Source: Streptomyces griseus subsp. griseus
Lineage (GTDB): Bacteria > Actinomycetota > Actinomycetes > Streptomycetales > Streptomycetaceae
Direction of reading: 5' to 3'
Assembly (NCBI RefSeq): GCF_003610995.1
Contig: NZ_CP032543.1
Coordinates: forward strand, 4,340,001 to 4,404,000
DNA length: 64,000 nucleotides
This document shows positions 18,940-25,782 of this stretch, one piece after another. The notes beneath the pieces were generated by a model. It was given only the letters and a program-made list of their open reading frames with translations, was not told the origin of the DNA and did no database searches. The first letter of the stretch is position 1, and the number at the start of each line of letters is the position of its first letter. A program made the translations under genes and the position numbers.

Positions 18940-19092
18940 GTGGTGATGACGATCAAGGTGTACGAGGTGGACCGCGAGGGCGGTGCCCGGGTGATCCGTC
19001 CGGAAGCCGAAGTGAAGCCACTGGACAGACCGGAGTACGCGCCCCGATACCCCACTTGCGAATGCTCCACCTGCGCTGAGGACGCCTCGTGA
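18940..19092 (+). CDS. Small protein, 50 aa, unknown
   Basis: A 50-residue protein beginning [15 protein letters not shown] and ending with a CECSTC cluster. It is not known to me beyond its occurrence beside HTH regulators in Streptomyces. GTG 18940 is preferred because GGAAGGG sits 7 bp upstream; ATG 18946 is the alternative. The C-terminal CxCxxC could bind a metal. It overlaps the next gene by 4 bp (GTGA), the first of five such couplings that lead to the methyltransferase gene. Confidence 0.6.
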   Translation: MVMTIKVYEVDREGGARVIRPEAEVKPLDRPEYAPRYPTCECSTCAEDAS

Positions 19093-19226
19093 AGACCACT
19101 GCTCCGGGCGAAACTGCCTACAGGACCTGGCTCGGGCACACCCAGCACTGCGCCACTTGCCGCTCCGGAGTCTCGTGTCCGACGGCGGCCAGGCTCGGCC
19201 GGGCCTGGCGGGAGGCCCGCAGGTGA
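19089..19226 (+). CDS. Small Cys-containing protein, 45 aa
   Basis: A 45-residue basic protein with the motif [14 protein letters not shown], a likely single zinc-binding knuckle, then an Arg-rich helix (GRAWREARR). GTG 19089 overlaps the previous stop and its own stop overlaps the next GTG, so it is translated only as part of the coupled series. The function is unknown; the shape suggests an adaptor or small nucleic-acid-binding protein. Confidence 0.55.
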   Translation: MKTTAPGETAYRTWLGHTQHCATCRSGVSCPTAARLGRAWREARR

Positions 19227-19522
19227 GGTGTTTCGCGGAGGGCGATGCCCACGACTTCCCGATCGAGGACGGCACCGGTGCTTACTGCCCGGAGCACGGG
19301 GTGACGCTGCTCTGGCGTGGTGAGCCGATTGCCGGGGGTGATCCGGCCGGGGGAGTGGACACCTTCCGGGGCGAGCTGGCGGCCGGGGCGGACGGCCCGT
19401 ACAGCGTCGTCTGCCGTGGTGCCTCGGTCTCGGACCTGGCGGCCACCCACGCGATCTGCCGGCAGCCGGGCTGCGCCTGCCCGTGCCACGTGACCGCTGC
19501 CGCCCTCCGCGAAGCCGGATGA
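19223..19522 (+). CDS. Cys-rich protein, 99 aa, unknown
   Basis: A 99-residue acidic protein with seven or more cysteines, including CFAEGDAH near the start, AYCPEHG, and a C-terminal cluster [11 protein letters not shown]. The pattern suggests two zinc sites. No enzyme family was recognised. It is coupled by 4-bp overlaps at both ends. The start GTG 19223 is fixed by the GTGA overlap; the frame extends upstream but without a ribosome site. Confidence 0.6.
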   Translation: MRCFAEGDAHDFPIEDGTGAYCPEHGVTLLWRGEPIAGGDPAGGVDTFRGELAAGADGPYSVVCRGASVSDLAATHAICRQPGCACPCHVTAAALREAG

Positions 19523-19710
19523 GCATCAGCCTGTCGGCCACGGATGTCCGTACCTGCGAGGCCTGTTGGTGCGCGCCGGTCACCGCCGTACGACACACCA
19601 CGAACGGCCGGGACCTGTTGTGCCGGGAGTGCGCCGAGGGCCGCTGTCCGCGTCGCGTCGACCTCTTCCCGCCGTACGGGATCTACCGAGTTCACCGCGT
19701 CGAGAACTGA
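19519..19710 (+). CDS. Zinc-ribbon-like small protein, 63 aa
   Basis: A 63-residue protein with two CxxC-type knuckles, CEACWC and [10 protein letters not shown], about 25 residues apart, as in small treble-clef or zinc-ribbon proteins. The C-terminus is [21 protein letters not shown] 19519 overlaps the previous stop (ATGA). A 29-bp gap with a good ribosome site follows before the peptide gene. Function unknown; together with the two preceding genes it forms a run of small cysteine proteins. Confidence 0.6.
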   Translation: MSISLSATDVRTCEACWCAPVTAVRHTTNGRDLLCRECAEGRCPRRVDLFPPYGIYRVHRVEN

Positions 19711-19739
19711 ACAACCGCACCGCACAGAGGAGATGCATG

Positions 19740-19871
19740 ATGAGCAGTAGCACCGAGTCGATGGGTGACGGCAAGCATGGTGGTCCGCCGTCGGACAAGC
19801 CGTGGACGCCGCCTGAGGAGCCGAAGCCGTCTCCGGACGGCAGTCGCCCCCAGTACGCCCCGCAGTCGTGA
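19740..19871 (+). CDS. Pro-rich 43-aa peptide, candidate RiPP precursor
   Basis: A 43-residue peptide (44 if ATG 19737 is used) with ribosome site GAGGAG 7 bp upstream of ATG 19740. Residues 8-15 are MGDGKHGG and the C-terminal half is Pro-rich (PWTPPEEPKPSPDGSRP). It has three aspartates, two followed by glycine (D10-G11 and D33-G34), the sequence context in which succinimide forms most easily. It has no signal peptide, membrane segment or cysteine. Its stop overlaps the PIMT start by 4 bp. Known imiditide and graspetide loci pair a short Asp-containing precursor with such a methyltransferase, so I infer a substrate role. It could instead be an unrelated small protein. Confidence 0.55.
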   Translation: MSSSTESMGDGKHGGPPSDKPWTPPEEPKPSPDGSRPQYAPQS

Positions 19872-20971
19872 GTACCGCACAGCACATCCCCACCTACCCG
19901 GACCTGGTCCAGGACCTTGCCGACCGGGGGCTGCTGGATGCCCGGTGGCGGCGGGTGTTCGAGGCTGTGCCGCGGAGCCGGTTCGTCCCGGCCGCTGTCT
20001 GGCGGCAGTTGCCCGACCGGTGTGTGCCCGTCGTGGGGATCGATGCGTGGCTAACCCTGGTCAACAGCGACGAGCCGGTCGTCACGCAGTTGGACGACGG
20101 AGCCGAGGGCGGGCCCGGGGTGGCGACGTCGTCGAACTCGATGCCGTCGATGGTGGCCCGGATGCTCGGGCTGCTGGGCGTGGAGGACGGGCAGCGGGTG
20201 CTGGAGGTGGGCACCGGCACCGGGTACGTCGCCGGGCTGCTCTGCGAGCGGCTCGGCGACGACCTGGTCCACAGCGCCGAGGTGGACCCTGGGGTGGCCC
20301 GGCAGGCGGCGGAGGCGCTGGAGCAGGCCGGGTACCGGCCGCATCTGCGGGTCGGGGACGGTGAGCAGCCCTGGCCCGGCCTGGGCCCGGTCGACCGGCT
20401 GATCGCCACCTGCGCCCTGCGCCATGTCCCGTACGCGCTCCTCCGGCAGGTGAGACCCGGCGGCATCCTTGTGGCCCCGCTGGCCCGGGAGTTCTGGTCC
20501 GGGGCCCTGGTCCAGCTCCATGTCCAGGGCGACGGCACGGCGGTCGGGCCGTTCTGCGGTGGGGCGACGTACATGCCGATGCGCTCCCACCGTGCTCCCG
20601 ACCTCCACGACGTCCACGGCAAGGGGAGGGCCCGTGCCGCCGGCCCGGACCCCGCGCGCCTCCTCGACCTCGGCTTCGCCCTGTACGCCGGAGCCCGGCT
20701 GCCCGGCGTGCGCCTCATCCACCAGAACACCCCCGAAGGCGTCCAGGTATGGGCGACCCGCGAGGACGGAGCCGCCGCGACCGCCGCCACCGGGGAGGAG
20801 GTGTGGCAGTACGGACCCGGGTTCCTCTGGGAGGAGATCGAACAGGTCTGGTGGGAGTACGAGACGGTCGGGCGACCCGACGCTGAGCAGTTCGGGCTGA
20901 CCGTGACCGACCGGGGGCAGCAGGTGTGGCTACGAGACCCGCGCGAGGTCATCCGTCCGAACCGGGGGTGA
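19868..20971 (+). CDS. PIMT-family O-methyltransferase with C-terminal extension
   Basis: A 367-residue protein. The N-terminal two-thirds is a protein-L-isoaspartate O-methyltransferase domain: early FEAVPRSRFVP, then VTQLDDG at residues 72-78, a Thr/Ser-rich substrate loop TSSNSMPSMVARML, and the SAM motif VLEVGTGTGY at residues 111-120. Housekeeping PIMTs are about 210-230 residues; here about 150 extra C-terminal residues follow. Such extended forms accompany RiPP precursors (imiditides, graspetides such as fuscimiditide, and the tgmC or FxLD systems), where they methylate Asp to form aspartimide. No ATP-grasp or lanthipeptide synthetase is next to it. GTG 19868 overlaps the peptide stop by 4 bp. 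Confidence 0.82.
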   Translation: MSTAQHIPTYPDLVQDLADRGLLDARWRRVFEAVPRSRFVPAAVWRQLPDRCVPVVGIDAWLTLVNSDEPVVTQLDDGAEGGPGVATSSNSMPSMVARMLGLLGVEDGQRVLEVGTGTGYVAGLLCERLGDDLVHSAEVDPGVARQAAEALEQAGYRPHLRVGDGEQPWPGLGPVDRLIATCALRHVPYALLRQVRPGGILVAPLAREFWSGALVQLHVQGDGTAVGPFCGGATYMPMRSHRAPDLHDVHGKGRARAAGPDPARLLDLGFALYAGARLPGVRLIHQNTPEGVQVWATREDGAAATAATGEEVWQYGPGFLWEEIEQVWWEYETVGRPDAEQFGLTVTDRGQQVWLRDPREVIRPNRG

Positions 20972-21156
20972 CCCGAGCGACGACTCGCCGTGCGCGTGGG
21001 TGGGGTGCCACGCTGGTCGCGCCGGTTCGTCGGGCCTGCGGCGTGCTGCTTCGCGACGCTGTCCGCAGAGAGTCGCTTCGCGGATACGAACGTGAGTGGA
21101 GGAACTCCTGAAAGCAGTCCTCCGGGAAGCGGCGCCGGGAACCCGCGCTCCCGACG

Positions 21157-21681
21157 CTACGACGCCGCATCCGGCTCCGGCCGCTTCGGAGCCACCGCGT
21201 CCGCCGCTGTCACCCGGTCCTGCGTCCTGATGTCCCGGGCCTGCTCCGCCACCCACTCGGGGCTGATCGCCGGTGTCCCGCCCGGGACCTGGTCGCTCAC
21301 GAACAGGCAGAACGGGTGGCCCACCGGGTCGAACAGCACCCGTACGTCGTGCTGGGGCTGGAACTCCGCGGGGGTCGCGCCCTCCGCCACCGCGTGGGCC
21401 ACGCCCGCCTCCAGGTCCGTCACCTCGAAGTCCAGGTGCAGCATCATCAGCTGGTCGCCGGCGGAGGCGGGCCAGGCCGGGGGGACGTACGGCTTCGAGG
21501 TCTGGAAACTCAGGCCCGCGCCGCCGCCCGGGGGCAGGATCTTCACCCAGTCCGGCTCCTCCTGCACGGGCTCCCACCCCAGCAGACGGCGGTAGAAGTC
21601 CGCCAGCTCCGCCGCGTCCGGGGCTTCGATCACCGTGCTGGACAGGGTCAGGGTCGGTCGCGGCGGGGGGAGGGTGGTCAC
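21157..21681 (-). CDS. VOC (glyoxalase/bleomycin-resistance) family protein
   Basis: A 174-residue vicinal-oxygen-chelate protein with two beta-alpha-beta-beta-beta modules. The first reads LSSTVIEAPDAAELADFYRRLLGW, and the second starts MLHLDFEVTDLEAGVAHAVAEG and ends VLFDPVGHPFCLFV. This architecture occurs in many Streptomyces paralogues of unknown substrate. GTG 21681 is preceded by GGAGG at 6 bp; the open frame upstream lacks a site. It is transcribed away from the PIMT gene, downstream of the citrate synthase gene on the same strand but 116 bp away, so it may be independent. Confidence 0.82.
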   Translation of the reverse strand: MTTLPPPRPTLTLSSTVIEAPDAAELADFYRRLLGWEPVQEEPDWVKILPPGGGAGLSFQTSKPYVPPAWPASAGDQLMMLHLDFEVTDLEAGVAHAVAEGATPAEFQPQHDVRVLFDPVGHPFCLFVSDQVPGGTPAISPEWVAEQARDIRTQDRVTAADAVAPKRPEPDAAS

Positions 21682-21797
21682 GGTGGGCCTCCTCGGTCGG
21701 AGATGCGCATTAGGGATGCGCCGCGCAAGGGATGCGCTCAGATGTGCCGGTACGACTACCCCGTACCGGCACATTCACCGGCCCCGCCCCGCCGCAC

Positions 21798-22907
21798 TCA
21801 GCCCGCGAGGTCCGCGATGTCGGCGTATCCGTCGATCTCGCGCGGGTTCCGGGTGCCCGGGCCCACGTACGTCGCCGACGGGCGCACCAGGCGGCCCGTG
21901 CGCTTCTGCTCCAGGATGTGCGCCGACCAGCCCGCCGTGCGGGCGCAGGTGAACATCGACGTGAACATGTGCGCCGGGACCTCTGCGAAGTCCAGCACGA
22001 TCGCCGCCCAGAACTCGACGTTCGTCGCCAGCACGCGGTCCGGGCGCCGCGCGTGCAGCTCCTCCAGGGCCGCCTTCTCCAGCGCCTCCGCCACCTCGAA
22101 GCGCGGCGCCGCCAGCTCGCGGGCCGTGCGGCGCAGCACGCGGGCGCGCGGGTCCTCGGCGCGGTAGACGCGGTGGCCGAAGCCCATCAGCCGCTCGCCC
22201 CGGTCCAGGGCGCCCTTCACATAGGCCGTCGCGTCGCCCGTACGCTCGATCTCCTCGATCATGCCGAGGACCCGGGACGGGGCGCCGCCGTGCAGCGGGC
22301 CCGACATCGCGCCCACCGCACCGGAGAGCGCGGCGGCCACGTCCGCGCCCGTCGAGGCGATGACCCGGGCCGTGAACGTCGAGGCGTTCATGCCGTGCTC
22401 GGCCGCCGACGTCCAGTACGCGTCCACCGCCTTGACGTGCTTCGGGTCCGGCTCGCCGCGCCAGCGGATCATGAACCGCTCCACGACGGACTGCGCCTTG
22501 TCGATCTCGCTCTGGGGCACCATCGGCACGCCCTGGCCGCGGGCCGACTGGGCGACGTACGACAGGGCCATCACCGCCGCCCGTGCCAGGTCGTCCCGGG
22601 CCGTCGCCTCGTCGATGTCCAGCAGCGGCTTCAGGCCCCACACGGGGGCGAGCATCGCCAGCGCGGACTGCACGTCGACCCGGATGTCACCCGAGTGCAC
22701 CGGGATCGGGAACGGCTCGGCCGGCGGCAGGCCGGGGTTGAACGCCCCGTCCACCAGCAGGCCCCAGACATGGCCGAAGGAGACATGGCCGACCAGATCC
22801 TCGATGTCGACCCCGCGGTACCGGAGCGCACCGCCTTCCTTGTCCGGTTCGGCGATCTCCGTTTCGAACGCGACGACTCCCTCAAGACCGGGTACGAAGT
22901 CGGACAT
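21798..22907 (-). CDS. Citrate synthase (second, short type)
   Basis: A 369-residue citrate synthase condensing oxaloacetate and acetyl-CoA (or a 2-methylcitrate-type reaction). Signatures are [10 protein letters not shown] near the N-terminus, the region [21 protein letters not shown] with one catalytic His, [15 protein letters not shown] with the second His, and [12 protein letters not shown] with the catalytic Asp region. The length fits the shorter actinobacterial paralogue rather than the roughly 430-residue housekeeping enzyme. It is divergent from pdxH across a 215-bp region. Confidence 0.9.
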   Translation of the reverse strand: MSDFVPGLEGVVAFETEIAEPDKEGGALRYRGVDIEDLVGHVSFGHVWGLLVDGAFNPGLPPAEPFPIPVHSGDIRVDVQSALAMLAPVWGLKPLLDIDEATARDDLARAAVMALSYVAQSARGQGVPMVPQSEIDKAQSVVERFMIRWRGEPDPKHVKAVDAYWTSAAEHGMNASTFTARVIASTGADVAAALSGAVGAMSGPLHGGAPSRVLGMIEEIERTGDATAYVKGALDRGERLMGFGHRVYRAEDPRARVLRRTARELAAPRFEVAEALEKAALEELHARRPDRVLATNVEFWAAIVLDFAEVPAHMFTSMFTCARTAGWSAHILEQKRTGRLVRPSATYVGPGTRNPREIDGYADIADLAG

Positions 22908-23083
22908 CAGGCGGCTCCCTCAGTTCGGCGGCGGATGGGCGACTGCTCCTGCGGCCCCAGGGCCCTATGAGGCCTGCCCCAAGATATTGGCGGGTTCCCA
23001 CGGAGCGGGGAAGCGTGACATCCGGCACAGGACCCCATTTCGGCGCTGCGTGGTTACGGGCCCTCCCCGCCGGGCACACTCCG

Positions 23084-23119
23084 CCACTGCGGCAGGACGG
23101 TCCGCTGCGGCAGGATGGT
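23084..23119 (+). repeat. 18-bp tandem duplication upstream of pdxH
   Basis: CCACTGCGGCAGGACGGT (23084-23101) is followed at once by CCGCTGCGGCAGGATGGT (23102-23119), 16 of 18 identical. The second copy supplies CAGGAT (23111-23116), six bases before the pdxH GTG, in the position of a leaderless -10 box. The duplication may have created or doubled the promoter element. Confidence 0.7.
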
Positions 23120-23122
23120 CCC

Positions 23123-23833
23123 GTGCCCACATCAGACGCCTCCCCGGGACCCCGCCCCGAAGATTCGGGACCCCTTCCCGACGATTCCACCACCGATCCC
23201 GCGGCCATGCGCGAGCAGTACCGCTCCGAGGACTTCACCGAGTCCGATCTCAGCCCCGACCCGATGGACCAGTTCGCCCGCTGGTTCCGCCAGGTCGCCG
23301 TCGGCGGCGTGCTCCACGAGCCCAACGCGATGGTCGTCTCCACCGCCACCCCGGACGGCCGGCCCTCCTCGCGTACCGTCCTGCTGAAGCAGTACGACGA
23401 CCGGGGCTTCGTCTTCTTCACGAACTACGGCTCCCGCAAGGGCCGCGAGCTGGCCGCCAACCCGTACGTCTCGCTCCTCTTCCCCTGGCACCCCATGGCC
23501 CGCCAGGTCATCGTCACCGGCACCGCCTCCCGGGTCTCCCGCGAGGAGACCGTCGGCTACTTCCGGACCCGGCCGCACGGCTCCCAGCTCGGCGCCTGGG
23601 CCAGTGACCAGTCCACCGTGATCTCCTCCCGCGAGGAGCTCATCAAGCGGTACGAGGAGCTGGCCGCGCGCTATCCGGAGGGAGAGAAGGTGCCCGCCCC
23701 GCCGGACTGGGGCGGCTTCCGCGTCGTCCCGGAGGCCATCGAGTTCTGGCAGGGGCACGGCAACCGGCTGCACGACCGGCTGCGGTACGTCAGTGAGGAC
23801 GGGGCCTGGAGGGTCGAGCGGCTCTGCCCGTAG
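23123..23833 (+). CDS. pdxH: Pyridoxamine/pyridoxine 5'-phosphate oxidase
   Basis: A 236-residue FMN-dependent PNPOx that makes pyridoxal 5'-phosphate. The FMN/PLP motifs are visible as [36 protein letters not shown] and the C-terminal [16 protein letters not shown] with the terminal RDRLRY-like segment NRLHDRLRY. An acidic disordered N-terminus of about 35 residues precedes the domain. GTG 23123 has no Shine-Dalgarno but sits six bases after CAGGAT, suggesting a leaderless message. The reading frame is open upstream without better starts. Confidence 0.92.
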   Translation: MPTSDASPGPRPEDSGPLPDDSTTDPAAMREQYRSEDFTESDLSPDPMDQFARWFRQVAVGGVLHEPNAMVVSTATPDGRPSSRTVLLKQYDDRGFVFFTNYGSRKGRELAANPYVSLLFPWHPMARQVIVTGTASRVSREETVGYFRTRPHGSQLGAWASDQSTVISSREELIKRYEELAARYPEGEKVPAPPDWGGFRVVPEAIEFWQGHGNRLHDRLRYVSEDGAWRVERLCP

Positions 23834-23860
23834 CAGGCGGGGAAGCCGGACAACGCAGAA

Positions 23861-23925
23861 ACCCGCAGGCTCTGGGTCCTCCGTGCACGGAGGAGCCGGC
23901 CGGACTTACCGGCGAGCCTGCGGGT
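23861..23925 (-). terminator. Three-way-junction hairpin, possible terminator
   Basis: ACCCGCAGGCTC (23861-23872) pairs perfectly with GAGCCTGCGGGT (23914-23925). Inside are an 8-bp hairpin (TCCTCCGT/ACGGAGGA, 23877-23894) and a 5-bp hairpin (GCCGG/CCGGC, 23895-23913). On the minus strand the stem is followed by TTTCTG. It could also end pdxH transcription on the plus strand. Confidence 0.45.
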
Positions 23926-23988
23926 CGGTGACTGCTGGGTATTGGCCGGCGTCCGGCCATGCACTGCGAAAGTGCGTGACAACGGGCG

Positions 23989-24027
23989 TCAGCCCGCAGC
24001 CACCTCACGAGTCCGAAGAGAAATCAC
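23989..24027 (-). CDS. 12-aa leader peptide
   Basis: GTG 24027 opens a 12-codon frame, MISLRTREVAAG, with a perfect ribosome site AAAGGAGGTG (24036-24045) at 8-bp spacing. This is one of the strongest Shine-Dalgarno sequences in the window. The stop lies inside the first hairpin, the usual arrangement for ribosome-controlled attenuation. No run of one amino acid suggests which signal would be sensed. The frame was too short for standard gene calling. Confidence 0.55.
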   Translation of the reverse strand: MISLRTREVAAG

Positions 24028-24059
24028 TTCCGGAACACCTCCTTTCCTGTGTGCTGGGA

Positions 24060-24089
24060 AGCCTACGAGCGACTCCGGCGGCCGTTCAA
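24060..24089 (-). promoter_or_regulatory. Strong HrdB-type promoter, minus strand
   Basis: Read on the minus strand: TTGAAC (24084-24089), an 18-bp spacer, and TAGGCT (24060-24065). This is an almost ideal Streptomyces housekeeping promoter and is the best -35/-10 pair noticed in the window. It points away from the PAS-sensor gene, into the leader RNA. Confidence 0.7.
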
Positions 24090-24210
24090 CCCATTTATTT
24101 GGCGAAGTGGGATGTGCGCTGGGTCACGTTCGAGTTGAATGGTCTGACGTGCAGCAATACGCGCGGTGACGCGCGGGGAAACGGCCGACACGTTCTGCGG
24201 GGGGTACGGA

Positions 24211-25674
24211 GTGGGTGCTTCCAGGAGCAGCGGGACCACCGACGCGCTCGGACCGGACGAGGGCGCCGGCGGCGGCACGGGCGAGCCCCTGCGCCCCGAG
24301 CCGCCCGCGCCCGGCGAGGGTGAGCCCGCCGGCGGCGGCCCCGGGGCCGAGCTGCTCGCCGCCCTCCTCGATGGCATGGACGCCGCCCTCTGCGCCTTCG
24401 ACGCGGGCGGCGTGGTCACCCACTGGAACCGCGAGGCCGAGCGCATCCTCGGCTGGTCCGCCCAGGAGGCCGTGGGGCGTACGGGCTTCGCCGGGTGGGC
24501 GGTCCGCCGGGCCGACGCGCACGAGGTGCAGGGGCGGCTCATGGCCGCCATGGACGCGCCGGGACGCCAGGTCCACGAGTTCGCGCTGCTGCGCAAGGAC
24601 GGCAGCCGGGTCCTCGTGCGGACCCAGTCCGCCCGGGTGCTGGGCGGGGACGGCAAGCCGGCCGGGGTGTACTGCGCGTTCAGCGAGGTGCACGCCCAGA
24701 TCGACCTGGAGCGGGCCATCGCGCTGAGCGAGGCGCTGCTGGAGGACGCGTCGTGGGGCGTGGTGCTCGTCGACGTCGACCTCCGCCCGACCGTGGTCAA
24801 CGCGTACGCCGCCCGCGCGCTCGGCGGCGGCCGCACCACGCTCCTGGGCCGCCCGCTCGGCGAGCTGGTGGTCCAGGGCGTCGAGGAGTTGGAGGCGGCC
24901 CTCCAGCATGTGCTCGCCGAAGGCGCCCCGGGGCCGCCGGCCGAGCTGTGGGTGACCTTGCGTACGGCGGAGGGCGAGCGGCGGCGGTGCTGGCGCAGCG
25001 GGTTCCTCCGGCTGGCCTCACCGCTGACGGAGGAGCCGGTTCCGCTCGGGGTGGGGTGGATGTTCCGGGATGTGACGGCCAGGAAGCTCGCGCAGCAGGA
25101 GGCGGACCGGCAGCGGTTCCGGGCGGGTCAGCTGCACCGGGCGGCGCGTACGGTCTCCGAGTGCGAGGACCCGATGGAGGCGGCGACCTCCCTCCTCGAC
25201 TTCGCGCTGGCCGGGTTCGCCGACCACGTACTCCTCGACCTCACCGAGGGCGCCCGCCCGGAGAGCGCCCCGGCGGAGAGCGGCGAGCGCCTGGTGCGTA
25301 CGGCCGCGACCCCCGCCGACGCGCCCGGCCCCTGCCTGCTGGTCGCGGGCGGCGCGATCCCCGTCCGGTACGGCCCTGGGCACCCCGCCCTCCAGGCCGC
25401 CGAGCGCACCGGATCGGTCCGAACGAGCGCGGGCGCCGGGGCCGACGGCGGGGCGGCGGCCTGGGCGGTGGAGCGGCGCTGGCCCCCGGACGCGGCCCAC
25501 GCCCTGTGCACGGTGCTCCGGAGCCGGGGACGGACGCTGGGCGTGCTGACGTTCCTCCGCGCGGCGAACCGGGCCGCCTTCGAACGCCCGGACACGGCGT
25601 ACGCCGAGACGGTGGCGGCCCGGGTCGCGGGCGCCGTCGACCTGGCGCAGGCGGTGCGGCGGGCGGCCACCTGA
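24211..25674 (+). CDS. PAS-domain sensor protein with GAF-like region
   Basis: A 487-residue cytosolic signalling protein. After an acidic, Gly/Pro-rich N-terminus of about 45 residues there are two PAS domains: the first about residues 50-165 (LDGMDAALCAFDAGGVVTHW; AERILGWSAQEAVGR), the second about 170-295 (GVVLVDVDLRPTVVNAYAA; DVTARKLAQQEADRQR). The C-terminal region (about 310-487) resembles a GAF domain. No histidine-kinase, GGDEF or PP2C phosphatase domain follows, which is unusual, so output must go through a partner or the protein is truncated relative to PAS-GAF-SpoIIE relatives. GTG 24211 has GGGGGG 6 bp upstream; GTG 24166 is an alternative. Confidence 0.75.
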   Translation: MGASRSSGTTDALGPDEGAGGGTGEPLRPEPPAPGEGEPAGGGPGAELLAALLDGMDAALCAFDAGGVVTHWNREAERILGWSAQEAVGRTGFAGWAVRRADAHEVQGRLMAAMDAPGRQVHEFALLRKDGSRVLVRTQSARVLGGDGKPAGVYCAFSEVHAQIDLERAIALSEALLEDASWGVVLVDVDLRPTVVNAYAARALGGGRTTLLGRPLGELVVQGVEELEAALQHVLAEGAPGPPAELWVTLRTAEGERRRCWRSGFLRLASPLTEEPVPLGVGWMFRDVTARKLAQQEADRQRFRAGQLHRAARTVSECEDPMEAATSLLDFALAGFADHVLLDLTEGARPESAPAESGERLVRTAATPADAPGPCLLVAGGAIPVRYGPGHPALQAAERTGSVRTSAGAGADGGAAAWAVERRWPPDAAHALCTVLRSRGRTLGVLTFLRAANRAAFERPDTAYAETVAARVAGAVDLAQAVRRAAT

Positions 25675-25687
25675 GAGAGCCTTCCGG

Positions 25688-25758
25688 GTGCGGTCCGGGC
25701 AGGAGGAACCGCACCTGTGGGGCCTGCCGTAAGACCGCCGTCGCGCGGCGGACGGCAG
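25688..25758. terminator. Double hairpin between convergent genes
   Basis: Two hairpins lie between the PAS gene and the convergent permease gene: GTGCGGT/ACCGCAC (25688-25714), then CTGCCGT/ACGGCAG (25724-25758) enclosing CCGCCG/CGGCGG. They probably terminate both convergent transcripts. Confidence 0.6.
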
Positions 25759-25782
25759 TCTGATGACAGGCCCCAGGCGCCC

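Larger units (their letters stand above)
23861..24053 (-). ncRNA. Structured leader RNA, unannotated unit
   Basis: Predicted minus-strand transcript of about 190 nt. It starts about 7 bases after the -10 box at 24060-24065, carries a 12-codon open frame (23989-24027), then folds into consecutive hairpins. These are 23983-23996 (CGGGC/GCCCG, overlapping the leader stop), 23961-23975 (GCACT/AGTGC), 23944-23958 (GGCCGG/CCGGCC), and a three-way junction closed by the perfect 12-bp stem 23861-23872/23914-23925. No gene follows on this strand for almost 1 kb; further transcription would be antisense to pdxH. It could be an attenuated leader, a regulatory sRNA, or an antisense RNA. No known riboswitch consensus was recognised. 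Confidence 0.5.

Noticed and set aside
19740..19871. Peptide gene considered as a lanthipeptide or thiopeptide precursor.
   Set aside because: It has no cysteine and no LanB/LanC/LanM or YcaO enzyme is nearby; only the PIMT pairing is supported.
23671..23982. 103-codon minus-strand frame overlapping the end of pdxH.
   Set aside because: It would start with TTG without a ribosome site and mainly covers pdxH antisense; the 12-codon leader upstream is better supported.
23861..23997. Hairpin array considered as repeats of a CRISPR or a known riboswitch.
   Set aside because: The hairpins differ in sequence and spacing, and no cobalamin, SAM, TPP or c-di-AMP consensus was recognised.
24027..24045. 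Anti-Shine-Dalgarno-like CACCTCCTTT on the plus strand taken as a possible 16S rRNA end.
   Set aside because: No rRNA sequence surrounds it; on the minus strand it is the ribosome site of the 12-codon leader.
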